A DNA stretch of 64,000 nt from Archangium sp. (GTDB lineage: Bacteria; Myxococcota; Myxococcia; Myxococcales; Myxococcaceae): NCBI GenBank assembly GCA_030681645.1, contig JAUXRX010000009.1, positions 310,001 through 374,000 on the forward strand, written 5' to 3'. Shown one piece after another: positions 52,101-62,700 of the stretch. Position 1 is the stretch's first letter. The number at the start of each line of letters is the position of its first letter. The position numbers and the translations under genes were made by a program. The notes below the pieces were generated by a model, which had not been told where the DNA came from, did no database searches, and was given only the letters and a program-made list of their open reading frames with translations.

Positions 52101-53256
52101 CCTCGAGGAGGGCGTAAACGCGCGCGCCCGCCTGGTTGGTGCCCAGCGAGAAGAAGTCGACCTCGCCGTTGGTCGCGATGCGGCCGGTGACGGGACACGC
52201 CAGGGGCGCGGCCGTGGCGACGGTGTCGTTGGGTTCCACCTCAGCGGTGCAGGCGGTCACTTCGAGCTCGTAGCTGGTGCCCGCGGTGCTCAGCGCGGTC
52301 TCGTCAGCCCAGATGAAGTAGGGCGTGGCGCTGGTGAGCGGCAGGCAGATCAGCTCTTCGGCCGCGGTGGTGGTGCCGCCGCTGCGGTTCGAGGCGGCGA
52401 TGCACTGGGGCGGCGCGTAGATCTGCGGCGGCGTCATCGCGGGAACGCAGCTGTCCGTCATGTAGAGGACCGAGTTCACCGAGGCGGGGTTGAAGCCCAG
52501 GCGCACACTGTAGGTGCCGGTCGCCGGCGGGGTGAAGCTGAAGACCACGTCGCGGCCCGGCGAGGTGTTGTTGGCCGCCGTGGTGCTGTGGCCCAGGCCC
52601 GTGAAGCAGGTCGGCCCTGCACCCCCGTCGAGGATGCCCCCGAGCTGCGAGTCGTTGTTGGTGAGCCCGTTGGTGGAGAAGGCCAGCGGGGTGTTCAGCA
52701 CCAGCGACGGCACGCCCGCGCCGCAGCGATCGTTGGCCGGGGGCAGGAGCGGGCGCACGGTCAGCGCGGTGACCAACGTCGGGTCGAGCGTGACCGTCGA
52801 GAACACGGCCACCTGCACGTAGTAGGTGGTGCCCGCCGTCAGCGCGAGGCTGATGGCCGAGGCGTCGAAGGTGCCGCAGCCGGCGGTGTCGTTGCAGCCG
52901 GTGGTCGAGGTGCCCACCGCCGTCAGCCCCGCGCAGGTGCCCGAGTAGAGCTGGAGCACCGTGTCGTAGTTGGTGACCGCCCCGCAGGTCTCGATCACGT
53001 AGGTGCCGTTCGAGGGCACGGTGAAGGTGTACCAGACGCTGTTGTTCACCGACGTGGCGGCGCAGGTGAAGGCCGTCTCCACTGCCGCTGCGGTGAGATC
53101 GATGCGCGTCGCGGTCGTCGAAGTGGCGGGGCCGCCGCTCACGTCGAGCGGCTCGGCGTTCGCGCACGCGTCGTTGACCGGCTGTGCTGCCGCCGAGCCT
53201 GCCACCACCGCCGCCACCACCACCAAGCCCCGAAACAGAGAAGAGAAGCTGGACAT
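49168..53256 (-). CDS. Giant TIG-repeat surface protein with MYXO-CTERM-like anchor
   Basis: A 1362-residue secreted protein with a signal peptide ending AAAQP. Two or three N-terminal beta-sandwich (PPC-like) domains rich in Cys pairs follow (NNSVWYTFTVPSNGTYVIETCG). Then come eight IPT/TIG domains in tandem (pattern: PTITSVTPNTGFTAGGLTV, PTLTAVSPISGTTAGGTVV, and so on), a Gly-rich spacer, and a CGCSS ... RRRR tail of the MYXO-CTERM type. TIG domains mediate adhesion or ligand binding. It is the last of four giant genes on the minus strand. Confidence 0.85.
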   Translation of the reverse strand: MSSFSSLFRGLVVVAAVVAGSAAAQPVNDACANAEPLDVSGGPATSTTATRIDLTAAAVETAFTCAATSVNNSVWYTFTVPSNGTYVIETCGAVTNYDTVLQLYSGTCAGLTAVGTSTTGCNDTAGCGTFDASAISLALTAGTTYYVQVAVFSTVTLDPTLVTALTVRPLLPPANDRCGAGVPSLVLNTPLAFSTNGLTNNDSQLGGILDGGAGPTCFTGLGHSTTAANNTSPGRDVVFSFTPPATGTYSVRLGFNPASVNSVLYMTDSCVPAMTPPQIYAPPQCIAASNRSGGTTTAAEELICLPLTSATPYFIWADETALSTAGTSYELEVTACTAEVEPNDTVATAAPLACPVTGRIATNGEVDFFSLGTNQAGARVYALLEAASAGNAGSASNDFDLRVTSDTDTLEYDDLNADLNFGGSSGAIAGTPLPNLPAYLRVNYFSATTAREPYRLYSVIQPGTPAAESEPNDTLATAGGGTSNYFSGEVATTADVDLFAFDARVGDLLFLALDSQPSRSGSTATGNHTLQLLDATGAVLVSVNDSGTTVNNTVATGALNSTSPALPSETLVYRVRVGGAFFARVGRTSATGTGQYVLSISKDCTTGGGIGAPALSSLTPATGTVSGGTTVTLTGSNFAALAAVTIGGGAAAVVSRTATTLEVLTPPGLEGAVDVVVSNAGGQTATLAGGFLYFAPAGPPTVTSVTPVSGPTAGGTVITVNGLLFKTGAEVRLSVGGAPQQATNVVVVNSTLLRATTPAHAAGLASLTVRNPVDALEGSRADVFTYLAPPTITSVTPNTGFTAGGLTVTIAGTAFRAGAAVRFGANAGTNVVVDPGGSSLTVTTPPALVDGAVSVTVVNTDTQQTVSPGAFTYNYPAPTITTITPAVGFAAGGTIITITGTGFQPAPTVTIGGNPATGVSRLSLTQVTAVTPPGMGGLADVRITNPDAQFATRTGGFRYVAGPAITSVSPARGPVGGGTTITLTGTDFQAGASVQLGGVPAFAVTVTSATTATAVTNGSAAGAVDVVLTNPDTQRATLAGAFTYDAAPTLTAVSPISGTTAGGTVVTLTGTGFGAGTQVRFGTDGATGVTVVSPTQLTALTPAHAVGVVEVRVTSLDSQSATLARAYRFVAPPTVTMAAPGTGDVAGGTLVRVTGSGFGAGTTVRFGGTAATNVSLVSSSELDAVTPAHMPGAVDVEVSTDGAIATLSGGFTYTRGAPTLTGVAPPSGPIAGGTLLTLTGTGFAAGATITVGGVPATDVVIVSNVLARAVVPAHAAGIVDVVFTNDDAQTSTLTGGFTFVAPPSNTVGVADGGSGSLGEAPVGGGGGAGGVSCGCSSFDGSLFGLGLGVLAVLSRRRRSSRS

Positions 53257-53275
53257 GTGAGACCTCGAAACGGAA

Positions 53276-56200
53276 TTAGCGGGGAACGAAGCGGAACGCC
53301 GTGTTCGGGCGGATCAGCTGCTGGTTGATGGAGATGACGAGCGCCTGCGTGCCGGCCGGGTTCTCCAGCCACGCCGTGGCTGAGGTGCCGGCGGCGTAGT
53401 TGCTGGTCGAGCCCGAGACCATCGAGCCGTAGTGGTACTCGATGACGCCGCTCTCGAAGAGCTTGAGCTCGAAGTTCATGTTGTCGGCCGGCGAGGTGAG
53501 CCAGTAGCTGAAGGCCTTCCACTGGAAGACCCAGTGCTGCTGCGGCGTGGCCGGGTCTTCGTTGGCGGCGAAGTGCTTCCAGTACATCTCGCTGTCGGGG
53601 TTCGGGCTGTCGAGGTCGTCCCAGAAGACGGCCACCGAGCCCGCGTTGGTCGCGCTCGCCAGCGTCCTGTTCGACCAGGCGCTGACCGCGACCGTGCCCC
53701 ACATGAGGTAGCCGTTGCCCATCATGGTCACCTGCGGGCGGGCCACGCCGAACGCCACGGGCGCCGGGTCGCCCACGTTGGGCGCGAGGTTGATGGGCGC
53801 GGGGTACTCCGTCGCCGCCACGCCGTTGAGCAGGGGCGTGCCGGCGTCGCTGATGTCGACGAACTTCGAGGGAATGACCTGGAGCGAGTAGGCGAAGCCG
53901 CAGCCGGGATCGCTGCCGGGCGTGCCGAGCTGCGCGGGCGTCTGCGAGCCGTAAGGGGTGGTGGCGAGGCAGGCCTGCAGGCCCGGTGTACCGCTGGTGC
54001 CGACGATCGGCCCCGGGTCGACGTTGATGCCCTGGCCGCGGCCGCCGTCTGCCGGGCCGGTGTAGGTGAAGCCCGCGCCCGCGTCGGCGGTGCCGATGGT
54101 GAAGCTGCCCGCGTCCTGCGAGAGGAAGAAGCCCGAGGCCCCCCACGCCAGCGAGACGCCCGCGTCGTCGTTCTCCGCTGGATCGGTCGAGACCCCGATG
54201 ACGGTGGCCACGTTGGGCTGCAGCATGAAGCCGCCCGGCACGAAGAAGGTGGGGGCGTTCGGTGCGCGCAGCTCCCAGCCCGAGAGATCGAGCGCGGCGG
54301 GGGTGCGGTTGATCACCTCGAGGTACTGGCCGTTGGGCACCGCCGCGTGCGTGCGGAACATGAGCTCGGTCAGCCCGATGTCGTTGGGAATCAGGTACGC
54401 GCCGGCCTGCTGGGTGACGAGCGAGTACACGTCACCCACCTTCACGTAGCCGCCCAGGCTCGAGCCCCTGGCCACGCGCACCTCCGCCGGAGGCGCGACG
54501 GGGCTGAAGAAGTAGAGCGCCGAGTTGCCCGCAGGCGCCGGCACCGAGCGCACCCCCACCAGCCGCGTGTCATCCTGCACGCCGATGGTGAACGAGGTGT
54601 AGCCGCTCGCCAGCGTCATGGTGGCGTAGCGGAACGACACCATGCCGTGCTGGTGGACCTGGGCCTGGAACGTCACCTCGGTGGCCGCGTTGGTGCCGAC
54701 CTGCATCCGGTTCCACTGCACGAAGAGCGACTGATCAGGCGCCTCGCCCACCACCTGCACGTAGACGCCGGAATTGGCGGTGAAGGTGAGGTCGTCCCAG
54801 AAGGGCGCGATGAGCCCGGCAGGGCCGGTGGTGCTCGGCAGCGTGGCGGCGTTGGTGGCCGTGACCACCAGCGGCGCGCCCCACGCGAGCCAGCCGGCGC
54901 GCGAGACGGTGAGCGGTCCGCTGCGGCGCTGGCCGCCGACGAACGCGGTGAAGGGCAGGGTGACCGAGGTGACCTCGGAGCCCGTCTCGAGCACGCGGGT
55001 GCCGGTGCCGCTGATGTCGCGGAAGTCGGCCTGCGTGGCGGGGAGCACCTGGTTGTGCGCGAAGCCGTAGAGCAGCGCGCCGGGCGCCGCCGTGGTGACC
55101 TGCACGTTCTGGCCGCTGATCGCGGTGGGCGGGAACTGCGTCACCGTGGGCGTCGCGCCCGTCACCGTCACCGCCGCCGTCGCCGTCACCGCCGGGTTGC
55201 CCAGGGTGTTGTCCGCGGAGAGCGTGAAGGTGGTGCTCACGTCGGGGTACACGGTCGCAGTGCCGTTCTCGGCGGCCTGGCCCGTCACCGAGAACACCAC
55301 CTGGCCCAGCGAGTCGACGATGCGGGCGCGCCGCGCCTCGGTGCTCGCGAAGGTGAGGGTGACCGGCTGGCCGACGGCGACGGTGGCAGGGCTCGCGGTG
55401 AGCGTGGCCGCGGTGGGAACACCGACCGAGTCGACCTGGGCGACGCGGCTGACCCGCCCGCCGCGCGCGTTGGTGGCGATCACCTCGACCGAGAAGTCGG
55501 CCATGGGCGAGACGAAGGCGAAGATGCCCACCGCCGCGGTCTGCCGCGAGGGCGTCTGGTGCACGGTGACGCCGTCGAGCTTGAGCTCGACCTGGTCGGC
55601 GGCGCGGGTCTCCCAGCGCACCGAGTAGCTGGCGCCGGCTGAGGCGAACGCAGGCGCGTCGAGGCGGGTGATGGCCAGCCCCGTGCCCACGAACACCTCG
55701 AGGGTGCGGGTGAAGCGCGTGGTGCCCTTCACCGCCGCCACTTCATAGGTGATGACGCCGTCGTTCGGCGTGGGGGGCACCACGTCGGCGAACGTGCCCG
55801 ACTGGATCTGCGCGGGCGTGGTGGCCTCGAACAGCTGGCCCCGCCCGTTCGCGCTCACCACCACCCGGTCGGCGCCTGCGGCGGTCCAGGACAGGGTGAC
55901 GGTGTCGGAGACCTCGGCCGCGCGCGGGCTGGCGTCAGCGCTGAGCACCGCCGGCTGCACCACGACGTTGACCGTCTTCGTCACGCCGTCGGCGGTGAGC
56001 GTGTAGGTGGTGTCGAACGCGGGCGACACGGTGACCGCGCCGCTGGTGCGCTGGCCGGCGATGTCGACCATCTGGGTGCCGGCGGTGAGCGTGACCAGGC
56101 TCGCGCCCGGCGCCGTCCACGCCAGCGTGGTGCTCGCGCCGCCGGCGATGACCGGGGGCAGCGCCTGGAAGGAGAGCTCGCCCACCACCTGGCCCGAGAG

Positions 56201-56539
56201 CCCGACCGAGACCGCGCGCGCGTCAGAGCCGCCCGGCCCGCGCGCCACGAGCACGAAGAGCGACGCCGCGTCGATGGTGGCCACGAAGGTGCCTTCGAGG
56301 GTGGTGGTGGGTACGGCGAGCGCGCCGCCTGACGCCTCGCGCAGCTCGATGCTGGTGGCGTTGGCCGTCTTCCAGCTCAACGTCACGGTGTCACCCGGCG
56401 CCACCTGGGCGGCCGAGGCGGTGAACGTCTCCACCGACGGGGGCGGGGGCACCACGGTGGCGGGCTTCTCGATGCGGCAGCCCGAGAGCGCCACGACGGC
56501 GAGCAGCGAAGAGAACTTCAGCGTGTGGAGAGTGCGCAT
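53276..56539 (-). CDS. Giant Ig-like/lamin-tail lipoprotein (paralogue A)
   Basis: From ATG 56539 (GTG 56548 overlaps the previous stop) the 1087-residue lipoprotein (VVALSGC) begins with about five Ig-like repeats whose strands carry a Leu-Ser/Ala-Trp motif (TVTLSWKTANATSIEL, STTLAWTAPGASLVTL). Two nidogen-like beta modules flank a lamin-tail-like domain (YLEVINRTPAALDLSGWELRAP). It ends TAFRFVPR. The two genes before it in transcription order are full-length paralogues. The domain set suggests an extracellular adhesive or ligand-binding role. Confidence 0.82.
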   Translation of the reverse strand: MRTLHTLKFSSLLAVVALSGCRIEKPATVVPPPPSVETFTASAAQVAPGDTVTLSWKTANATSIELREASGGALAVPTTTLEGTFVATIDAASLFVLVARGPGGSDARAVSVGLSGQVVGELSFQALPPVIAGGASTTLAWTAPGASLVTLTAGTQMVDIAGQRTSGAVTVSPAFDTTYTLTADGVTKTVNVVVQPAVLSADASPRAAEVSDTVTLSWTAAGADRVVVSANGRGQLFEATTPAQIQSGTFADVVPPTPNDGVITYEVAAVKGTTRFTRTLEVFVGTGLAITRLDAPAFASAGASYSVRWETRAADQVELKLDGVTVHQTPSRQTAAVGIFAFVSPMADFSVEVIATNARGGRVSRVAQVDSVGVPTAATLTASPATVAVGQPVTLTFASTEARRARIVDSLGQVVFSVTGQAAENGTATVYPDVSTTFTLSADNTLGNPAVTATAAVTVTGATPTVTQFPPTAISGQNVQVTTAAPGALLYGFAHNQVLPATQADFRDISGTGTRVLETGSEVTSVTLPFTAFVGGQRRSGPLTVSRAGWLAWGAPLVVTATNAATLPSTTGPAGLIAPFWDDLTFTANSGVYVQVVGEAPDQSLFVQWNRMQVGTNAATEVTFQAQVHQHGMVSFRYATMTLASGYTSFTIGVQDDTRLVGVRSVPAPAGNSALYFFSPVAPPAEVRVARGSSLGGYVKVGDVYSLVTQQAGAYLIPNDIGLTELMFRTHAAVPNGQYLEVINRTPAALDLSGWELRAPNAPTFFVPGGFMLQPNVATVIGVSTDPAENDDAGVSLAWGASGFFLSQDAGSFTIGTADAGAGFTYTGPADGGRGQGINVDPGPIVGTSGTPGLQACLATTPYGSQTPAQLGTPGSDPGCGFAYSLQVIPSKFVDISDAGTPLLNGVAATEYPAPINLAPNVGDPAPVAFGVARPQVTMMGNGYLMWGTVAVSAWSNRTLASATNAGSVAVFWDDLDSPNPDSEMYWKHFAANEDPATPQQHWVFQWKAFSYWLTSPADNMNFELKLFESGVIEYHYGSMVSGSTSNYAAGTSATAWLENPAGTQALVISINQQLIRPNTAFRFVPR

Positions 56540-56544
56540 GTCGA

Positions 56545-59500
56545 TCACCGGGGAACGAAGCGGAAGGCCGAGCGGGGCGAGATGCCCGGGTTGCTCGATT
56601 GAGCGTTGACGGTGAGCGCCTGGGTACCCGCGGCGTTCTCCAGCCAGGTGACGGTGCCGATGCCCGACCCGTACTGAGACGAGCTGGTGCTGAGCATGGT
56701 GTCGTAGTGGTACTCGATCACCCCGTCGTCGAAGAACTTCACCTGGAAGTTGTAGTCGTCACGGATGACCGTGCTCGTCGTGTAGTAGCTGAAGTGGTGC
56801 CACTGGATGATCCAGTGCGGCGCGCTCGCGAAGGGGTCTTCTCCGGCCCCCACCCGCCTCGAGTAGATCTGCGCGCCGGGGATGAGGGTGTTGCCGATGA
56901 GGTCGCGCGCGAACACCGCCGCCACCAGGTTGCTGTCGGTGGTCGAGGGCGTGGTCGACGAGATGTAGTTCGTGTCAGACGCCAGGGTGGCGTCGAAGGT
57001 GACGAAGCCGTTGGTGCTCACCTGCACCGAGCTGCGAGGCGTCCCGAAGAAGGGAATGGGGTTCGCGCCCAGGTTCACCGCGGCGATCGAGTCGTCGAAG
57101 TCGCTCACCACCAACGGCGTACCGGCGTCCGAGATGTCGAAGTAGCCCGGCGTGGCGCTGGCCAGTACGTAGGGGAAGCTGCAGCCCGTATCGAGGCCCG
57201 GCGTGCCCTTCTGCGGCGTGCTCTGCCCACCGAAGGTGGCGGTGGCCGCGCAGCGCCCGGCGCCGGAGCCCGTGTTGTAGCGGTACGGGCCCAGGTCGTT
57301 CACCAGCGCGGTGCCGGCGTCGGCCAACGCCAGCGAGAGCGAGCCGTGGGGCCCGCCGCGGTTGAGGGTGAGCGCGGTCTCGCCGGACAGGTCGAAGTTG
57401 GCGATCGCCACCTGCACGCCCGCGTCGTCGTTGAGCGCCGGGTCCGTCGACGCGCCCACCACCAGCAGGCCGCGCGCGGGCACGGTGCCGCTGAGCGCGA
57501 GCGCCCCGCCGTCCGCGAGCGAGAAGGTCCACCCGGTGAGGTCGAGCGCGGTGTCGCGCGCGTTGCGCAGCTCGGCCCACTGGCCGGGCACGCCCACCGT
57601 GGAAGCCGGCAGCGCCTCGTTGATGATCAGCTCGTCCGGGCTCACCACCGTGGCCAGGTTCGACGAGAGCCGCAGCAGCTGGCCCCCGCCCAGGTCGAGG
57701 TGGCCGGCGATGGGGCCCTGGGCCTGCACGCGCAGCAGCACCGGGCTGGGGCGCGGGCCGAAGAAGGTGAAGCCCTGTCCGACCACCGCGGCGGGGCCGA
57801 TCACCACCTGGTCCTTGCGCACGCCGGTGATGCCCACGCGCCCGGCGGCGGTGGTGGGCAGCGCGCTGTACTCGAAGTCGATCTGCCCGCTCGCGGCGAT
57901 CTTCGCCTGGAAGTTGGCGGTCGAGGTGACCCACTGGACGATCAACGTCTGCACGCCGGCCACCGTCTTCACCTGCCAGAAGACGCCGCCGCTGAGCGTG
58001 AGCGATTCCCAGTAGGGCGCGATGGAGAGCGGCTCGAGCTTCGTGCTCGGCAGCGCCTCGTCGACCGTGTTCTGGCCGTTGGCGTAGCCGAAGGTGAGCG
58101 TGCCGTTGCGGGTGACGGTGATCTTCTCGCCCACCGCGCGCCCGAAGAGGATGGTGCGGAACGAGGTGTCGATGCTCGCCACGATGTTGCCGGTGGCCGC
58201 GAAGGTGAGCTTGGTGCCCGTCAGCGCGATGTTGTCGAAGCCGGTCGAGGCGGCGCGCACGTCGACGCCGTCATGCCCGAGCCCGACGATCGACGGCGTG
58301 CTGCCCGGCAGGGTCCACGACACGTTCACGTTCTGGCCCACCCTCAGCGCGCCCGTCTCGGCGACGGCGAGCGTGACGGGGTTGGTGACGGTGATCATCG
58401 CGGTGGCGGTGGCCCGGTCGCCGAGCGTGTTGTCGACTTCGATGGTGTAGGTGGTGTCGCCATTGGGCAGCACGATGGCCGTGCCGGTGTCCTGCACGCC
58501 GGTGGCGCCGAAGACCGAGCCGAAGCCCGCCTCGAGGATCGCCACGTTGCGAATGTGTTCACCCGACCACGAGAGGGTGACGGGGGCCCCGCCGGCCACC
58601 GACATGGGCGTGGCGGTGAGCGTCACGGTGGGAATGCCGACCACGTCGACGGTCTTGCTCGCGCTCGCCTCGCCGCCGCGGCTGTTGCGCGCGTGCAGGG
58701 TGTAGACGACGTCGGCGGGGGGCGTGGGCACCTGCAGCGTGCCGGCGGCCGCGAGGGCCTGGGTGGGGGCGCGGTAGATCTCGACGCCGTCGGCGGCGAT
58801 CGAGACCTGGTCGGCCTCGCGCGTGGTCCACGCGAGCGAGACCACGCCGCCGTCGACCGAGCGGGCATAGGGGGGCGCGGTGAAGGTGACGACCGCCGGG
58901 TTTCCGGCGACGGACACGATCACCGAATCGGTGAGCGTGGTGCCTGCGCCGGTGACGGTGATTTCGTAGGCGAAGAGCTGGCCGGGGTCGACCTGCGCCG
59001 GGAGGGTGTCGGCGAAGGAGCCCGAGGCGACGCGCATGGCGTCCATCTCGTCGACCAGGGTGCCGCGCCCGGGGGCGGTCAGCTGCACGCGGGTGGCGTT
59101 GGCGGTGCTCCACGAGAGCGTGATCATGCTGCCTGCGTCAGCCGAGAGGCTCGAGGCGCTGAAGGACAACAGGGTGGGCCGCACGGTGACGGTGGTGGTG
59201 GCCGAGCGCACGCCGGCGGTGAGGGTGTAGGTGGTGTTCGCGGCAGGGGTGACGGTGACCGAGCCCGACGCGGCCTGGCCCATCACGTCGATGGCGCCGC
59301 CCGGGGTGGCGGTGAGGGTGACCGCGGTCGCGCCCGGCGCAGACCAGGCCAGGGTGACCGACTCGCCCGCGCCGATGGTGTCGGGGAGCGCGGTGAAGAG
59401 GATGTCGCCGGCCGCCGCGCCGACGCGCACCGAGACGACGGCGGTGTCCGAGACGCCTCGTGCGTTGCGCGCGGTCAACACGAAGAGCGAGTCGTCGGTG

Positions 59501-59769
59501 ATGGCCACGTCGACCTCTCCGCTGTTGCCGGAGACGCCGGACACCGAGCCCAGCTTGAGCTCGTCGATCTTCACCGAGGTGGCGTTCTCCACGCTCCAGG
59601 TGAGCTTGACGGTGGTGCCGACGGGCACCAGTGACTGGGACGCGGTGAACGAGCTGACGGCAGGCGCCGGCTCGAGCGGATCGGGGTCAGGCACCTTTGG
59701 GCAGGCGATGAACAGCGAGGTGAGCAGCGCGCCGAGGCCGAGGCGGGAGAGCAGGGAAGTGGTCTTCAT
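56545..59769 (-). CDS. Giant Ig-like/lamin-tail lipoprotein (paralogue B)
   Basis: From ATG 59769 the 1074-residue lipoprotein (LFIACPKVPDP) has the same order as paralogue A: Ig-like repeats (GTTVKLTWSVENATSVKIDEL, SVTLAWSAPGATAVTL), a nidogen-like module, a lamin-tail-like domain (WAELRNARDTALDLTGWTF) and a second beta module with WIIQWHHFSYYTTST. It ends SAFRFVPR. Its last bases overlap the possible GTG start of paralogue A. Confidence 0.82.
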   Translation of the reverse strand: MKTTSLLSRLGLGALLTSLFIACPKVPDPDPLEPAPAVSSFTASQSLVPVGTTVKLTWSVENATSVKIDELKLGSVSGVSGNSGEVDVAITDDSLFVLTARNARGVSDTAVVSVRVGAAAGDILFTALPDTIGAGESVTLAWSAPGATAVTLTATPGGAIDVMGQAASGSVTVTPAANTTYTLTAGVRSATTTVTVRPTLLSFSASSLSADAGSMITLSWSTANATRVQLTAPGRGTLVDEMDAMRVASGSFADTLPAQVDPGQLFAYEITVTGAGTTLTDSVIVSVAGNPAVVTFTAPPYARSVDGGVVSLAWTTREADQVSIAADGVEIYRAPTQALAAAGTLQVPTPPADVVYTLHARNSRGGEASASKTVDVVGIPTVTLTATPMSVAGGAPVTLSWSGEHIRNVAILEAGFGSVFGATGVQDTGTAIVLPNGDTTYTIEVDNTLGDRATATAMITVTNPVTLAVAETGALRVGQNVNVSWTLPGSTPSIVGLGHDGVDVRAASTGFDNIALTGTKLTFAATGNIVASIDTSFRTILFGRAVGEKITVTRNGTLTFGYANGQNTVDEALPSTKLEPLSIAPYWESLTLSGGVFWQVKTVAGVQTLIVQWVTSTANFQAKIAASGQIDFEYSALPTTAAGRVGITGVRKDQVVIGPAAVVGQGFTFFGPRPSPVLLRVQAQGPIAGHLDLGGGQLLRLSSNLATVVSPDELIINEALPASTVGVPGQWAELRNARDTALDLTGWTFSLADGGALALSGTVPARGLLVVGASTDPALNDDAGVQVAIANFDLSGETALTLNRGGPHGSLSLALADAGTALVNDLGPYRYNTGSGAGRCAATATFGGQSTPQKGTPGLDTGCSFPYVLASATPGYFDISDAGTPLVVSDFDDSIAAVNLGANPIPFFGTPRSSVQVSTNGFVTFDATLASDTNYISSTTPSTTDSNLVAAVFARDLIGNTLIPGAQIYSRRVGAGEDPFASAPHWIIQWHHFSYYTTSTVIRDDYNFQVKFFDDGVIEYHYDTMLSTSSSQYGSGIGTVTWLENAAGTQALTVNAQSSNPGISPRSAFRFVPR

Positions 59770-59784
59770 GTGCGTGTCCACGAC

Positions 59785-62700
59785 TCAGGGAACCGGGGTG
59801 AAGCGAAGGCCGGAGTTCGGCACGACGCCGTTGAGCTGGTTGATCTTGTGCGGCACCGCGATGACGCCGTCGGGCCGTTCGAGCCAGATGGTGGCCGAGT
59901 TGCCGGAGACGCGATCGATGGTGCTCTGGGTGGTGACGGTGGTGGCGACGTTGCCGTAGTGGAACTCGATCACCCCGGTGTCGAGCAGGTGCATCTGCGC
60001 GTTGATGTTGGTGTTGGCCGCGGTGGTGCCGATCATCCTGAAGTTCTCCCAGGTGACGATGGTGCGGTCGCCCTGGCGCCACATCGCGTTCTTGCCCGTG
60101 TCGCGCACCAGGTCGTCCCAGAAGATGGCGATCACGCCGCTGGGCGCGCTGGTGCTCGGGGTGGTGTCGTTGCCGAGGTACGAGCTGGTGAGGGTGTGGC
60201 CGAGGGTGATGAAGCCGTTGGTGCTGAGGCTGAACGAGGTGTGCGGCGCGCCGAAGTAGGTGAAGGGCGCGGGCAGGGTGCCGTCGCCGTAGCCGTCATC
60301 GCTCGAGATGCCGGTGAGGATCTCCGAGCCCGGAGGCGCGGGCACGAAGTTCCCGGCGATGGAGCTGATGGCGTACGGAGCGCACGACTCGTTGACGGCG
60401 CCGGGCGTGCCGAGCGCGCCCGCCGGCCCGAAGGTCGTCATGCGGTTGCACATGAAGGTCTGGCCGCTGGCGACGAGCAGCGAGTCAGGCGCGAGGATGG
60501 AGGTGCCCGGGGTGCCCGCGTCCCACGCGAGCTGGCCGAGCGCGGTGCCCTGTAGCTGCACGCGCACGCGATCGACGGGGCCCAGCGGCAGGTCGGTGGC
60601 GATCTGCGTGACCGGCGCGCCGCCCGTGTCGTTCAGGTCGAGCGATTGCCCGAGCAGGAGGAAGCCGCCCGGCGCCACCACCGTGCCGGCGGGGATGACG
60701 TAGCCACCGTCGACCGATGAGCCCGTGCTGTCGACGAGCAGGCCGTCGAAGTCGACCGCGACGTCGGCGTTGTTCTTGAGCTCGACCCACTGGCCCAGCG
60801 AGCTGACCGAGGCCTCGGGGAAGGGCATCGCCTCGGTGATGCTCACGTCGCCGGGGCCGAAGCTGCGCAGCTCGGCGCTGGCAGGCACCAGGCCGGTGGC
60901 GGTGCGGCCGAAGAACTCGATGCGCTTGCTGCGCCCGGCGGTGATGTTGAGCGTGCCGTCGGCGGGGCCGCCGCTGAAGTAGTTCAGCTCGAGGTAGACC
61001 GAGGGAACGGTGGTGGTGCTGTTGTACGTGAACATCTGCACCAGGGGATACGCGGTGTCCTTGACGCCGACGGTGCAGCTGTTCACCGCGCCGGTGAGCG
61101 TCTGGTAGATGAACGCGACCTGGCCGGTCTCGTAGAGGTGCACCTCGAAGGTGAGCTCGGAGTTCGCGTCGCCGGCGATCTGGAACTTGTCCCACTGGAT
61201 GACGAGGTAGCGCTCGCCGCTGGTCGCGGTCTGCAGCGCGTAGAGGACCTTCGAGGTCATGCCCATGGTCAGGTCGTCCCAGAAGGGGGCGATCATGGTG
61301 GGGGCGGTGTCAGCGGCGGCGGTGAAGTCGGTGTTCGCCACCAGCGCGCCCGGCGCGGTGACGGTGATGAAGCCGTTGACCGAGACGAAGAGCTCGTTGC
61401 GCACCTGGCCGAGGAGGGGAAAGCGGAAGCCCAGGGGCGGGGTGAGCTTCGCGGACCCGTTGGTCGGGTCGGCGATGAGCAGCTCCTGCGCGGTGGCGAC
61501 GGTGGTGAGGTCGACCCAGTTGGCCGACGCGGGCACGGGCGGGCCGGCGGGAGTGGCGAGGCCGACGGTCTCGATGACGCCGCCGGGGGCGAGCGTCCAG
61601 TTGAGCGTGGCGGCGGCGCCGCGCAGCACCGGCGTGGGGTTGACGGTGACGGCGCCGCCGGTGAAGGAGATCGACTTCACGTCGGTGACCACGTCACCGG
61701 CGGCGTTGTAGGCCTCGAGCACCACGCGGGCGCTGGTGGCGGGCGTGAGCACGTGGCTGCCCGAGGTGACCTGCGAGGGCGTGGTGATGACGGCGAGCGT
61801 CGGGCCGTTCTCCAGGCGCAGCTGCAGGCGCACGGCGTTGGTGGTGGTCCAGCGCGCGGTGGCGGGATCTCCCAGCGCGTTGATGGTGGGGGTGAGCGTG
61901 TACGTGTTGATCACCGGCACCAGCACGGGGCGCACGTTGAAGATGCGCTGGGTGCTGACGCCGCTGTCGTTGCTGGCGATCAACGTGTACTCGGTCTGCT
62001 GCGTCGGCACGGGCAGGGCGACGGTGCCCTGGTCGACGCGCGCCTGCGCGTTGGGGAGAGTCTGGAACACGGGCAGCCCGCCGATGGTGATGGTGATGCG
62101 CGTGGCGTTGAGCGTCTTCCAGCCGACGGTGAAGGTGCGGCCGGTGCTGGCGAACTCGGGGGCGTCGAGCTGCTCGATCACCGGCTGGTTGCCGACGACC
62201 TGGGTGAGCAGCTTCGTGACCGTGGTGTTGCCCGCGGTGGCCGAGATGACGAAGCGCAGCGGGAGGCCATCGGAGACGGTGATGCCGTTGGGCAGCATTG
62301 CGGGGACGACGTAGTCGAACGAGCCCATGGTGACGCTGGCGGCGTCGGTGACCTCGGTGAGCTGGCCGAAGGTCTGCTCCGAGACGGTGACGCGGCTGGC
62401 GCCGGCGGTGGTCCAGGTGAAGGACAGGGTCTCGCCGGGGAGCACGCCGTTGGTGGCGGTGACGGCAGCGGTCGCGAGCACGGGGCGCACCTGGATCTCG
62501 GCGAGCGCGGTGAGGGGCGGCGTGCCCGGCGCGCCCTGCGCGGTGAGGGTGTACTGCTCGGTGGCGGCGGGGGTGACGGTGACGGTGCCGGTGGAGCCGG
62601 TGAGCGGGGCGGGCGTGCCTGCGCCGGTCTTGAGGGTGACGGTCGAAGCGCCAGGAGCGCCCCAGAGGAGCTGGGCCTGCTCGCCCGAGTCGATGGCCGC